Of a DNA stretch of 64,000 bases, positions 1-8,347 are shown piece by piece. Under the pieces are notes generated by a model, which was not told the origin of the DNA, made no database searches, and saw only the letters and a list, made by a program, of their open reading frames with translations. The position numbers and the translations under genes are program-made. Source of the DNA: Ohtaekwangia sp036503775 (GTDB taxonomy: Bacteria > Bacteroidota > Bacteroidia > Cytophagales > Cyclobacteriaceae); NCBI GenBank assembly GCA_036503775.1, contig DASXWH010000113.1, positions 33,907 through 97,906 on the forward strand. The letters run 5' to 3'. Every line of letters starts with the position of its first letter. Within the stretch, counting starts at the first letter, position 1.

Positions 1-3000
1 TAGTCTTTGAATTCCGTGAGGGCAGCGGTAACTACCTCCCCGTCTTTCTCTACTTCAATTCCGATCTTATCCAGCACTTCAAGACCCAAATCTTTACGAA
101 GATTCTGCACACGGTTTACAAAGTCGCGGGCAATACCTTCTTTCTTCAGTTCATCGGTCAGGGTTATATCCAACGCTACAGTAATTCCGGCTTCCGTGGC
201 TACAGACCATCCGGGAATATCTTCAGAGGAGATCAGTACGTCTTCCAACACAAGATCAAATCCTCCTTTGGAAAGTTTGCCTTGTTTTTCAATGGCGCTG
301 ATATCTTCTTTCGTGAAGCTATTGATGACAGCAGACACTTCTTTCATCTTCGGACCGAACTGCTTGCCGAGTTTGGGGAGATTGGGTTTTACTTTCTTCA
401 CCACAACACCCGATGTATCATCCATGTATTCGATGGACTTCACGTTCACCTCAGCAAGAATGATTTCTTCTACCGATTTGATACGCTTGGCAAACGATTC
501 ATCCAACACCGGCAGAAGAATGCGTTGAAGTGGAGTGCGTACTTTGATCTTGGCGTTCTTGCGGATAGAGTGAACTAACGAGCAAATACGCTGTGCATAC
601 TCCATAGACTTCTCGAGCTCCAGATCAATCCGGTTGCTCTCAGGCGTTGACAAGTCCGTTAAATGCACAGAGATGTGTCGCAGGGGAGTTTTATTTTTGA
701 TGGCTGCCTCACGAATGTTGTCCGTAAGATTCCGGTACATCCACTCGCTGAAGAATGGAGCGATCGGTGCCATAAGCTGACCTACAACCATGAGACATTC
801 ATATAATGTTTCGTAGGCCGCTTTCTTATCTTCACTCATCTCTCCCTTCCAGAAGCGCTTACGGTTTAAACGAACGTACCAGTTAGAGAGATGGTCATTT
901 ACAAATTCCTGAATTGCACGGGCAGCACGCGTAGGTTCGTATTCTTCGTACGCCTTGGTTACATCTGCTTCCAGTGTCTGAAGTTTGGAAATGATCCAGC
1001 GATCAAGGTGCGTGAGTTTTGAATACGGAACATTGTTCATCTCATCCTTAACAAAGCCATCGATGTTGGCATACAAGGCGAAGAATGAATAGGTGTTCTG
1101 AAGCGTTCCGAAGAATCTACGCTGTACTTCGGTGATACCATCAAAGTCAAACTTGAGGTTATCCCAAGGTGGCGCATTTTCAATCATGTACCAGCGCACT
1201 ACATCAGGGCCGTATTTCGCTAAGGTTTCAAATGGATTGACCACGTTGCCCTTACTCTTCGACATTTTGTTTCCATTCTTGTCGAGTACAAGGCCGTTGG
1301 AGATCACGTTTTTGAAGGCAACACCTTTGTTACCTACTTTTTTATTGACGGCCTGTACTTCATCGCTGCTTTCGCTGATCAACGCTGCAATGGCATGAAG
1401 CGTGAAAAACCATCCGCGTGTTTGATCAACACCTTCGGCAATGAAATCGGCTGGATAATTTTTTTCGAATACTTCTTTGTTCTCAAAAGGATAATGCCAT
1501 TGTGCATACGGCATGGCACCGGAATCAAACCATACATCGATCAGATCCGGTTCGCGATACATTGCCTGACCGGATTTGCTCACCAGAACAACATCATCCA
1601 CGTATGGTCTGTGTAAATCGAATTCCGCAGACAAAGCAGCCTTCATAAAACCAGCTTTCACTGATTTAGCTACTTCATCATTCAGTTCCTGCAAGGAACC
1701 GATACATATCTCTTCCTTGCCATCTTTTGATCTCCAGATCGGTAATGGTGTTCCCCAATAGCGTGAGCGCGACAGATTCCAGTCAACCAGATTCTCCAGC
1801 CAGTTTCCAAAACGACCTGTACCGGTTGATTCCGGTTTCCAGTTGATGGTTTTGTTCAACTCCACCATTTTGTCTTTCAATGCAGTGGTTTTGATGAACC
1901 ATGAATCCAGTGGATAATACAGAACGGGTTTGTCTGTCCGCCAGCAGTGCGGATACGTGTGTTCGTATTTTTCTACTTTAAATGCCTTGTTCTCTTCTTT
2001 CAGGATGATGGAGATGATCACATCGGTGTTTTTGTAATCCGCATGAGATTCATCTTCATTGGTATAATTCTTCACGAAGAAATCGTCACCACCCAAAGGC
2101 TTATGCGTTTTGATGTTGAATTTAGCGACACCTTCTTTCAGTTTTTCTCCGATTGCTGAAATGAATTTACCTTTCTTATCAACGGTAGGAACTTCATTGT
2201 CGAGTTCATCTTTAACGGTTAGTGGAGGAATTCCATTTTGTTTCGCTACTCGGAAGTCGTCTGCACCGAACGTAGGAGAAGTATGAACCACACCCGTACC
2301 ATCTTCGGTAGTAACAAAATCACCGGCTACCACCTGGAATGCTTTGTCAGCATCATAAAGCGGTTGAACGTAAGGCATCAGCTGCTCATAACGAACACCT
2401 ACCAATTGTTTCCCGGAAAACTCCTGAACGATCTGATAGGGGATTGCTTTATCACCTGTTTTATAATCTTCCAGCTTCAGATCTTTATTCTTGTCGGAGA
2501 AATATTTTCCGCAGAGATCTTTTGCCAGCACCACACTGATTGGTTTGTGCGTGTACGCGTTAAATGTATTTACCTGAATATAGGTGATTCGCTCGCCAAT
2601 GGTCAATGCGGTGTTGGAAGGAAGCGTCCATGGAGTAGTCGTCCAGGCCAGGATGAACACATCGCCTGTAGGCTTTGAAAACAGGAAGGACGATTTCGAA
2701 TCATTCTTTACCTTGAACTGGGCTACGATGGAAGTATCCTTCACATCCTTGTAACAACCCGGAAGGTTCAATTCATGCGAGCTCAATCCGGTTCCGGCAG
2801 CAGGGGAGTACGGCTGGATGGTGTATCCTTTGTATAACAATTTCTTGTCGTACATTTTCCGAAGCAACCACCAGAGTGATTCAATGTATTCTTTTTCGTA
2901 CGTGATGTATGGATTATCGAGGTCAACCCAGTAACCCATCTTGAGGGTCAGGTCATCCCACTGATCTTTATACATCATCACCGTTTCACGGCACTTCTTG

Positions 3001-3356
3001 TTATACTCTTCGATGGAGATCTTCCGGCCAATATCATCTTTAGTGATACCAAGCTGTTTTTCCACCTGTAACTCCACCGGTAAACCGTGCGTGTCCCAGC
3101 CACCCTTACGTTTCACCTGGAAGCCCTGGAGGGTTTTATAACGGCAGAAAATATCCTTAACCGTGCGAGCCATTACGTGGTGAATTCCGGGGGTACCATT
3201 GGCTGATGGAGGACCCTCGTAAAAGGTAAAAGAAGGGGCTCCTTCCCGGTTGGTTACGGATTTATTGAAAACCTCTTCTTTTTTCCAGAAATCGAGGATT
3301 TCGTCTGCGATTTTCGCAAAATTCAACTCTTTAAATTCTTTGTACTTTCCTGCCAT
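1..3356 (-). CDS. ileS: Isoleucyl-tRNA synthetase, type 2 (C-terminus cut by window edge)
   Basis: Charges tRNA-Ile with isoleucine in the cytoplasm. The minus-strand frame is open from ATG at 3356 to the left edge (about 1118 codons), so only the last few residues should be missing. The N-terminus reads MAGKYKEFKELNFAKIAD. The class I HIGH site appears as PGIHHVMAR after PPSANGT, followed by GWDTHGLPVE, and KMSKSKGN lies near 1250-1270. The HIGH form, GWDTHGLPVE and length of about 1120 residues fit the eukaryote-like type-2 IleRS of Bacteroidota, a class known for low mupirocin sensitivity; that property is inferred here. A TATCTTTG -7 element sits 37 bases upstream of the ATG. Family assignment is certain. 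Confidence 0.97.
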   Translation of the reverse strand, partial: MAGKYKEFKELNFAKIADEILDFWKKEEVFNKSVTNREGAPSFTFYEGPPSANGTPGIHHVMARTVKDIFCRYKTLQGFQVKRKGGWDTHGLPVELQVEKQLGITKDDIGRKISIEEYNKKCRETVMMYKDQWDDLTLKMGYWVDLDNPYITYEKEYIESLWWLLRKMYDKKLLYKGYTIQPYSPAAGTGLSSHELNLPGCYKDVKDTSIVAQFKVKNDSKSSFLFSKPTGDVFILAWTTTPWTLPSNTALTIGERITYIQVNTFNAYTHKPISVVLAKDLCGKYFSDKNKDLKLEDYKTGDKAIPYQIVQEFSGKQLVGVRYEQLMPYVQPLYDADKAFQVVAGDFVTTEDGTGVVHTSPTFGADDFRVAKQNGIPPLTVKDELDNEVPTVDKKGKFISAIGEKLKEGVAKFNIKTHKPLGGDDFFVKNYTNEDESHADYKNTDVIISIILKEENKAFKVEKYEHTYPHCWRTDKPVLYYPLDSWFIKTTALKDKMVELNKTINWKPESTGTGRFGNWLENLVDWNLSRSRYWGTPLPIWRSKDGKEEICIGSLQELNDEVAKSVKAGFMKAALSAEFDLHRPYVDDVVLVSKSGQAMYREPDLIDVWFDSGAMPYAQWHYPFENKEVFEKNYPADFIAEGVDQTRGWFFTLHAIAALISESSDEVQAVNKKVGNKGVAFKNVISNGLVLDKNGNKMSKSKGNVVNPFETLAKYGPDVVRWYMIENAPPWDNLKFDFDGITEVQRRFFGTLQNTYSFFALYANIDGFVKDEMNNVPYSKLTHLDRWIISKLQTLEADVTKAYEEYEPTRAARAIQEFVNDHLSNWYVRLNRKRFWKGEMSEDKKAAYETLYECLMVVGQLMAPIAPFFSEWMYRNLTDNIREAAIKNKTPLRHISVHLTDLSTPESNRIDLELEKSMEYAQRICSLVHSIRKNAKIKVRTPLQRILLPVLDESFAKRIKSVEEIILAEVNVKSIEYMDDTSGVVVKKVKPNLPKLGKQFGPKMKEVSAVINSFTKEDISAIEKQGKLSKGGFDLVLEDVLISSEDIPGWSVATEAGITVALDITLTDELKKEGIARDFVNRVQNLRKDLGLEVLDKIGIEVEKDGEVVTAALTEFKD

Positions 3357-3392
3357 AGCCTGAAAACCAGCGTCTGCGTTTCGATAAGAGCG

Positions 3393-3400
3393 CAAAGATA
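3393..3400 (-). promoter_or_regulatory. Putative Bacteroidota -7 promoter element of ileS
   Basis: Reads TATCTTTG on the minus strand, an exact match to the TAnnTTTG -7 consensus known for Bacteroidota sigma-A promoters. It lies 37 bases upstream of the ileS ATG. No clear TTG -33 box is visible at the expected distance, so the call rests on the -7 box alone. Confidence 0.45.
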
Positions 3401-3424
3401 TTTGTTATTTACGATTTAGGGAGT

Positions 3425-3475
3425 CCGGAAGTCCGAAAAGTCAGAAAGACTGACTTCCGGTCTTCCGGATCCGGA
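3425..3475 (-). terminator. Imperfect hairpin region between a small membrane gene and ileS
   Basis: CCGGAAGTC (3425-3433) pairs with GACTTCCGG (3452-3460), enclosing a nested AGTC/GACT pair. Next to it is the 12-base palindrome TCCGGATCCGGA (3464-3475). It lies directly after the stop of the 60-residue gene that ends at 3481 and before the ileS promoter, so it probably ends that transcript. No U-tract follows, so intrinsic termination is inference. Confidence 0.4.
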
Positions 3476-3480
3476 GACTA

Positions 3481-3663
3481 CTATTCCTGATCTTTCTCTT
3501 CTTCTTCATCTTCCTTTTTTTCGACCAGTTCAATCTGTATTTCTTTATCCTGAAACCTCCCTCGGTTGGGGTTTAAAACCCCCATGATGCCTACACCTGA
3601 AGCGGCCAGCATAAGCATGAAGAGTATTACGAAAAGCCGTAATGCTTTTTTGATTTTTTCCAT
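3481..3663 (-). CDS. Small single-pass membrane protein, unknown function
   Basis: Sixty residues starting MEKIKKALRLFVILF. One hydrophobic segment (about residues 8-29) is followed by a short linker and a strongly acidic C-terminal tail (VEKKEDEEEEKDQE). I chose ATG at 3663 over an in-frame upstream ATG at 3678 because MEKIKKAL is a normal positively charged start to a membrane anchor; the extension MTLCL adds nothing recognisable. It lies downstream of the MMPL transporter and a 129-residue gene on the same strand and may share their transcript. I do not recognise a family. Confidence 0.5.
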   Translation of the reverse strand: MEKIKKALRLFVILFMLMLAASGVGIMGVLNPNRGRFQDKEIQIELVEKKEDEEEEKDQE

Positions 3664-3726
3664 AAGACAAAGTGTCAATTTGGAGAATGATTGATGAGCC
3701 CATGAATGGGCAGACTGTGGGAAAGA

Positions 3727-4116
3727 TTATCCCACTCCTATGGCAGAAGCGTAATCGTCACTGTGGTTAGCAGCATACTTCAGAATGAGTTTTGAGAACG
3801 ATGTTCTGAATGAATTGAAGTTAGTATTGACAAGCCTGAATTTCAAACAATTGAGCCGGTCGGTATGAACCCTGCGAAACACACGTGTAGCTTCTTCAGA
3901 AAATGAAAGGCACGTGACAGGTCTTACTGAATTATACCGAACAACCCTTTTCCTGCTGAAAGAAGTAACGTCTCGTACTTCTGTTTTTATGGACTGCGAT
4001 TGATAAGCGGGCGATGAAGTAATCCAGCCGGAAAAAGTAATCAGGCTCAGAACCAGTGTAATGCTCAGGCACCACTGGTTGAGTTTACCGATAGCTTTAC
4101 TGTTTCCGGATCGCAT
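3727..4116 (-). CDS. Hypothetical membrane-anchored protein next to the MMPL transporter
   Basis: 129 residues. A hydrophobic stretch at about 16-31 could be a signal anchor, followed by a basic Ser/Thr-rich remainder with two cysteines (in PVTCLSF and LNCLKF). No recognised domain. The ATG is 3 bases past the transporter stop, so the two genes are very probably co-transcribed and may be translationally coupled. Amino-acid composition is plausible for a real exported protein but no homologue comes to mind; a chance ORF cannot be excluded. Confidence 0.45.
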   Translation of the reverse strand: MRSGNSKAIGKLNQWCLSITLVLSLITFSGWITSSPAYQSQSIKTEVRDVTSFSRKRVVRYNSVRPVTCLSFSEEATRVFRRVHTDRLNCLKFRLVNTNFNSFRTSFSKLILKYAANHSDDYASAIGVG

Positions 4117-4119
4117 AAA

Positions 4120-6552
4120 TTATTCTGCAGCTGAATGCCGGTTATGAATCTGTATCTTATCGAGGTCTATCTCTTCATCTTCCGATTCGCCATAGTAGCT
4201 TGAGTCAAAATCATCGATGAGAAGCTTTTCATCCTTTTTCCGCTTGGGCTTATCAAAGGTCATGATCAGGGCAGGTAACAGAATGAGGTTAGTGAACATG
4301 GAAATGATCAGTGTAACAGAAGTGAGTAAACCCAGAGCAATGGTTCCGCCAAAGGTTGAAAATGTGAAAATGATAAACCCGGCAAACAATACAATCGATG
4401 TATACATGATACTCTTACCTGTTTCCATGATGGCATCACTAACGGCTACCGGGATAAAGAAATTATTGGACAAAATTTCCTGACGGTACTTGGCGAGGAA
4501 ACGAATCGAGTTGTCCACGGAAATACCAAACGTGATACTGAAGATCAATGCTGTACTGGCTTTAAGCGGAATATCGAAGTAGCCCATTAATCCGGCTGTG
4601 ATCATCAGGGCGAGCAGGTTGGGTATAAGGGAAATAACAATCATCCGAACATTGGCAAAAAGAATAGCCATGGAAAGCGTGATCAGAACAAAAGCCAGCA
4701 GCAAGCTTTCCTGAAGGTTCGCAATTAAAAACTTATTTCCCTTGATGAAGATTTTTGTTGAACCCGTAACGGCTGTTTTGATGGAATCCTTTTCGGTGGA
4801 AACAAAAATTGAATTCATCCTTGGCTCGATTATGCCGTGTACCAGTGAATCCATTTTGACTGATCCAACATCGGCAATCTGACAGGAGATCCGCATCCTG
4901 GTAAAGGTAGAATCCACAAACGATTTGAAGAGACCACTGTTATCAGTCTGCCCCTTCATATACCGAAGAATAAAAGCTCCTTCGGATTTGGATGGTAGTG
5001 TGTATCGGTCGGGATTGTTGTTGTAGAATGCCTGCTTGGATGCCTTGATGAGGCTTAACACCGATACCGGTCTTGAAACTTCAGGGAGTGAATCGAGGAA
5101 GTATTCAAACTCTTCGATTTTGGCCAGATTCTTTGTGTCAAGGATCGGTCTGCGTTTTTTGGTTTTGAACTCCACCACAATTTCCAGGGGCATAATGCCG
5201 CTGAAGTTTTCTTCGAAAAAGTGAAGATCTTTTTTAATCTGGCTTTCTTCAGGGATGTCATCCACCATGAATGTAACGGATCGCAGCTGCATCATGCCAT
5301 AGGCTGCGAACACGGCAAAAATTACGGAGCCGATATAGATGTATGGACGATGCCGGTGAACGGACAGATCAATCATCCTGAGAAAACCACCCATTATGCG
5401 GAAGTTAAGGTGGCGTAAATGTTTTTCAGAGGGGGTAGGCAGCCAGGAGAAAACACTGGGTATCATCACCAGGCTGACCAGGAAGAGCACCATGATGTTT
5501 AATCCGGCTACAATTCCAAACTCCCGAAGAATGAGGATGTCCGTTGCCAGCAGTGTTAAAAAACCAATGGCCACCGTCAGGTTGGTGAGGAAAGTTGCCA
5601 GTCCCATTTTCTGGACCACCGTTGCAATTGCCTGAAGTTTGTCTTTTGTCTTCGCGAATTCCAGGTGGTATTTGTTCAACAAATAAATGGCATTGGTTAT
5701 TCCGATCGTAACGATCACCGGAGGGATCAATCCGCTTAACATAGTGACCTTGAATCCAAACAGGGTAAGTGTTCCCAACGTCCAGATTACCACGATGGCA
5801 ATGATGATCATGGAAAAGATCACGGCCCGGAATGACCGGAAGAATAAAAACATAATCACACCCGTAACTAATGCTGAAGCAAAGAGAAACAAATTCATTT
5901 CTTTCTTTACCTGGTTGGAAACAACCGTACGGATGAAGGGCAGGCCGGCAATGTGCACGGTGATATGACTTTTATCTTCAAACTTTTTGACGGCAGCCAG
6001 CAGCGATTCAGTCAGGGCTTCACGTTTTGAAGAATTCATTACTTCTTTCTGCACCGAGATCAGCATCATGGCAGCACCATTTCTGGTGTTTACGATCTGG
6101 TCCATGTATACTTTTTGATTGCGCGCAAGGCTCAACGCGCTGTCAAGTTCCTGCTGTGAGGTAAGCTTATCCGGAAATATGGGCGACAAATAGAATTTGT
6201 TATTGACCGTATCCTTTAAAATGGATTTGATCACCGGTAGAGAGATAACTTCGTTAATTCCACTGATCTGTTTTATTTCCAGCGTAAGCTCATGGAAAGC
6301 TTCAAAGTTCTTCAACTGGTAAAGAGCGCTGTCTTTCACCCCGGCTGCAATAATATTTCCGTCCTCTCCGAATTGCGCTCTGAATTGATTCAGGTAGATC
6401 ATATCCGGATCATTTGGTGGAACGGTCCGGGCGAAGTCATAGCTCATTTGCACGCGGGAAGCAAAGTAGCCCATTATGGCCGTCAGGAGCCCGATGATGA
6501 TGATTAGCGGGAGTCGAAACCGGATGATGAACAAGGCTATTTTATTCCACAT
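4120..6552 (-). CDS. RND-superfamily (MMPL/HpnN-like) exporter
   Basis: 810 residues with the classical two-fold RND layout: one N-terminal membrane helix (about 10-31), a large periplasmic loop, about five helices (roughly 215-370), then a second helix near 405, a second loop and a final helix bundle (about 620-765). Length near 800 and absence of an adjacent membrane-fusion gene point to the MMPL/hopanoid-exporter-like branch, not to AcrB pumps of about 1050 residues. Such proteins export lipids or other hydrophobic compounds using the proton gradient. The C-terminus is a charged cytoplasmic tail. Substrate unknown. Two small membrane genes follow on the same strand. Confidence 0.88.
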   Translation of the reverse strand: MWNKIALFIIRFRLPLIIIIGLLTAIMGYFASRVQMSYDFARTVPPNDPDMIYLNQFRAQFGEDGNIIAAGVKDSALYQLKNFEAFHELTLEIKQISGINEVISLPVIKSILKDTVNNKFYLSPIFPDKLTSQQELDSALSLARNQKVYMDQIVNTRNGAAMMLISVQKEVMNSSKREALTESLLAAVKKFEDKSHITVHIAGLPFIRTVVSNQVKKEMNLFLFASALVTGVIMFLFFRSFRAVIFSMIIIAIVVIWTLGTLTLFGFKVTMLSGLIPPVIVTIGITNAIYLLNKYHLEFAKTKDKLQAIATVVQKMGLATFLTNLTVAIGFLTLLATDILILREFGIVAGLNIMVLFLVSLVMIPSVFSWLPTPSEKHLRHLNFRIMGGFLRMIDLSVHRHRPYIYIGSVIFAVFAAYGMMQLRSVTFMVDDIPEESQIKKDLHFFEENFSGIMPLEIVVEFKTKKRRPILDTKNLAKIEEFEYFLDSLPEVSRPVSVLSLIKASKQAFYNNNPDRYTLPSKSEGAFILRYMKGQTDNSGLFKSFVDSTFTRMRISCQIADVGSVKMDSLVHGIIEPRMNSIFVSTEKDSIKTAVTGSTKIFIKGNKFLIANLQESLLLAFVLITLSMAILFANVRMIVISLIPNLLALMITAGLMGYFDIPLKASTALIFSITFGISVDNSIRFLAKYRQEILSNNFFIPVAVSDAIMETGKSIMYTSIVLFAGFIIFTFSTFGGTIALGLLTSVTLIISMFTNLILLPALIMTFDKPKRKKDEKLLIDDFDSSYYGESEDEEIDLDKIQIHNRHSAAE

Positions 6553-6705
6553 GACTGAAGTTATTTCGGGGGGCTAAACTAAGCAATTTTGATGGTTTGA
6601 AAATGACGAAAGCTGAACCATCCGGACATGACGAAAGCTGGTAATACTTTCTATTTCAATTTTTAAATCCAATCCCTAACTTTATCCAACTTAACATTTA
6701 CGACT

Positions 6706-6810
6706 ATGGCAAAAGGACAAGACAAACGTAAGGAAGAAAAAAAGAAGCCTGCGAAAACGCTGAAGGAAAAACGTGCGGAGAAGCGGGAGAAGAAAGCCAA
6801 TAAAGGTTAA
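6706..6810 (+). CDS. Tiny Lys/Glu-rich basic protein (34 residues)
   Basis: ATG at 6706 to TAA at 6810 encodes 34 residues beginning MAKGQDKRKEEKKKPAKTLK and ending in KKANKG. Almost every residue is Lys, Glu, Arg or Ala, so it should be a highly charged, probably helical or disordered peptide. Similar short MAKGQDK-type proteins are, to my recollection, widespread in Bacteroidota, without known function; this is memory and not a search. A strong hairpin terminator starts 10 bases after the stop and a TAACTTTA box lies about 23 bases upstream, so it is an independent unit. It is the only plus-strand gene in the first 14.9 kb. Confidence 0.7.
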   Translation: MAKGQDKRKEEKKKPAKTLKEKRAEKREKKANKG

Positions 6811-6819
6811 TCCCTTCCG

Positions 6820-6852
6820 GATTGTTTCGGCACCTCAGGTGCCGAAACAATC
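6820..6852 (+). terminator. Rho-independent terminator after the 34-residue gene
   Basis: A 16-base arm (6820-6835) is exactly complementary to 6837-6852, separated by one base; the tip must open to form a loop. It is followed by TTTT on the plus strand, as expected for termination of the small plus-strand gene. It may also insulate the convergent kinase gene ending at 6865. Confidence 0.85.
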
Positions 6853-6864
6853 TTTTCCTACTAG

Positions 6865-8217
6865 CTATTTTTTGAAGTAAAGCTGGAAATTTGTGCCTAC
6901 CCCGGGTTGACTCTCTACCTCAACTTTACCACCCAAAGCAAGCATTTGTGTTTTGATCAGGTATAATCCCATTCCCTTGCCTTCCGTGTGCAGGTGAAAA
7001 CGCTTGTACAGATTAAAGAGATTGTTTTTATGTTGGTTAAGGTCTATACCTAAGCCATTGTCTGAAACTGCAAGACAGATATATTCATCCGAAACGGATG
7101 TTGTTATGCGTATCTCCGGTGCCCTGTCGGGATGCCTGTACTTGATTGCATTACTCAATAAGTTGTACAGAATGCTTTCTACATAGGGTGAAACTGCTGT
7201 GATGGTTTCAGCATGTATATCAATAAACATTTTGGTTCTGGTCTCTTCCATTTCCCGTTCCAGGGTATTGCTCACGCGAACCAAGGTCTCTTTCAAATTT
7301 ATTTCTTTAAGATTGCTGGTATGTTTACGGATGTCGAGGATTGTATTGAGATCTCCGATCACCGTGTCCAGATCACGCGTAGACGCTACTATTTTACGAA
7401 TAATGATGTCGGATTCTTTAGGGTCGTTGGAGATCTCCAGCACGTGAGCAAGGCCGAGTATCCTGGCCAGTGGAGCGCGCAAGTTGTGCGCTGCAATAAA
7501 TGCAAACTGTTCCAACTGAAGATTCTGTTCAACCAGGATTTTGTTTTTCTCTGTTTCCGTATGATGAAGCTGATCAGACAGGCTAACTGTTTTTTTGGTG
7601 AAGTAAGCGGTATACAACAGGGTTGGGAAGCAGACCGCAAACAGAATGATCTGAAGAATGTAATTTCCCCGAAGCGCTGCTTCATATTGTTCAGTGGCCT
7701 CTTGGTTTATCCGGTCTTCAAATGAAGCAATGTTTTTCTGACACTGTAAATATTGCAGCCAAAGGCCGAGGCCCCGATCAGAAGTAAACAACGTTTTGAA
7801 TTCTTCATCCTTATTATTGTCAAGAAGGGTTTTCAACTGACGGGAGTATTCATAGTAATTATCCAACGAATCTTTCAATGCATGGAATTCTTCCAGCTGC
7901 GGATACTGCTGTTTGATCAGCCTGAATTCTATATTTTTCAGAATAGAATCTTTCCGGAGGAATGCGCTATCTACCGGGGAAAAAAATTGTTCGTTGCGAA
8001 TGATCGCGTAACCTCTTATTCCAATGTCTATTCCATGAATAGTGGATTTTCCAATCTGTTCTACATACAGTTTTATTCGTTCAGCTTCACGTTGGAGTTC
8101 CCGGTTTCTACGGATAGTGGCATTGTTGTGATGGGTGAAATAAATATCGGTCAGTAAAAGCAGGCTGATGATGCCGACAACATAGTAAATGAAGTTTTTC
8201 CGAAGGAGTTTAGTCAT
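6865..8217 (-). CDS. CHASE3-type membrane sensor histidine kinase
   Basis: 450 residues. Helix about 11-27, a periplasmic helical region (30-185) with DIGIRGYAI resembling the CHASE3 signature, a second helix about 187-205, then HisKA with the phospho-acceptor His at about 244 in AAHNLRAPLARILG. The HATPase domain shows NLLSNAIKY (N box), DNGLGID (G1) and GKGMGLYLIK (G2). The H box reads HNLRAP in place of the common HDLRAP. No response regulator is adjacent, so it is an orphan kinase whose partner lies elsewhere. Signal unknown. Confidence 0.92.
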   Translation of the reverse strand: MTKLLRKNFIYYVVGIISLLLLTDIYFTHHNNATIRRNRELQREAERIKLYVEQIGKSTIHGIDIGIRGYAIIRNEQFFSPVDSAFLRKDSILKNIEFRLIKQQYPQLEEFHALKDSLDNYYEYSRQLKTLLDNNKDEEFKTLFTSDRGLGLWLQYLQCQKNIASFEDRINQEATEQYEAALRGNYILQIILFAVCFPTLLYTAYFTKKTVSLSDQLHHTETEKNKILVEQNLQLEQFAFIAAHNLRAPLARILGLAHVLEISNDPKESDIIIRKIVASTRDLDTVIGDLNTILDIRKHTSNLKEINLKETLVRVSNTLEREMEETRTKMFIDIHAETITAVSPYVESILYNLLSNAIKYRHPDRAPEIRITTSVSDEYICLAVSDNGLGIDLNQHKNNLFNLYKRFHLHTEGKGMGLYLIKTQMLALGGKVEVESQPGVGTNFQLYFKK

Positions 8218-8347
8218 GCATCTCCTGACGCATCCATGAGAGGATGACCGGTCGATGGTATAAGTATAGCTATTTTTAGGTCAATACAACGGTGATGTCA
8301 TGGAACAATTTTGGCAACAGTATTATGATGCTAAGCTTTTGAAATGA

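Noticed and set aside
7..528. 173-residue plus-strand ORF inside ileS
   Set aside because: Lies entirely opposite the strongly coding IleRS frame, Ser/Thr-rich shadow composition, no domain.
3357..3480. T-box or other tRNA-sensing leader upstream of ileS
   Set aside because: The leader from the promoter box to the ATG is only about 30 bases, too short for a T-box, and these are not typical of Bacteroidota.
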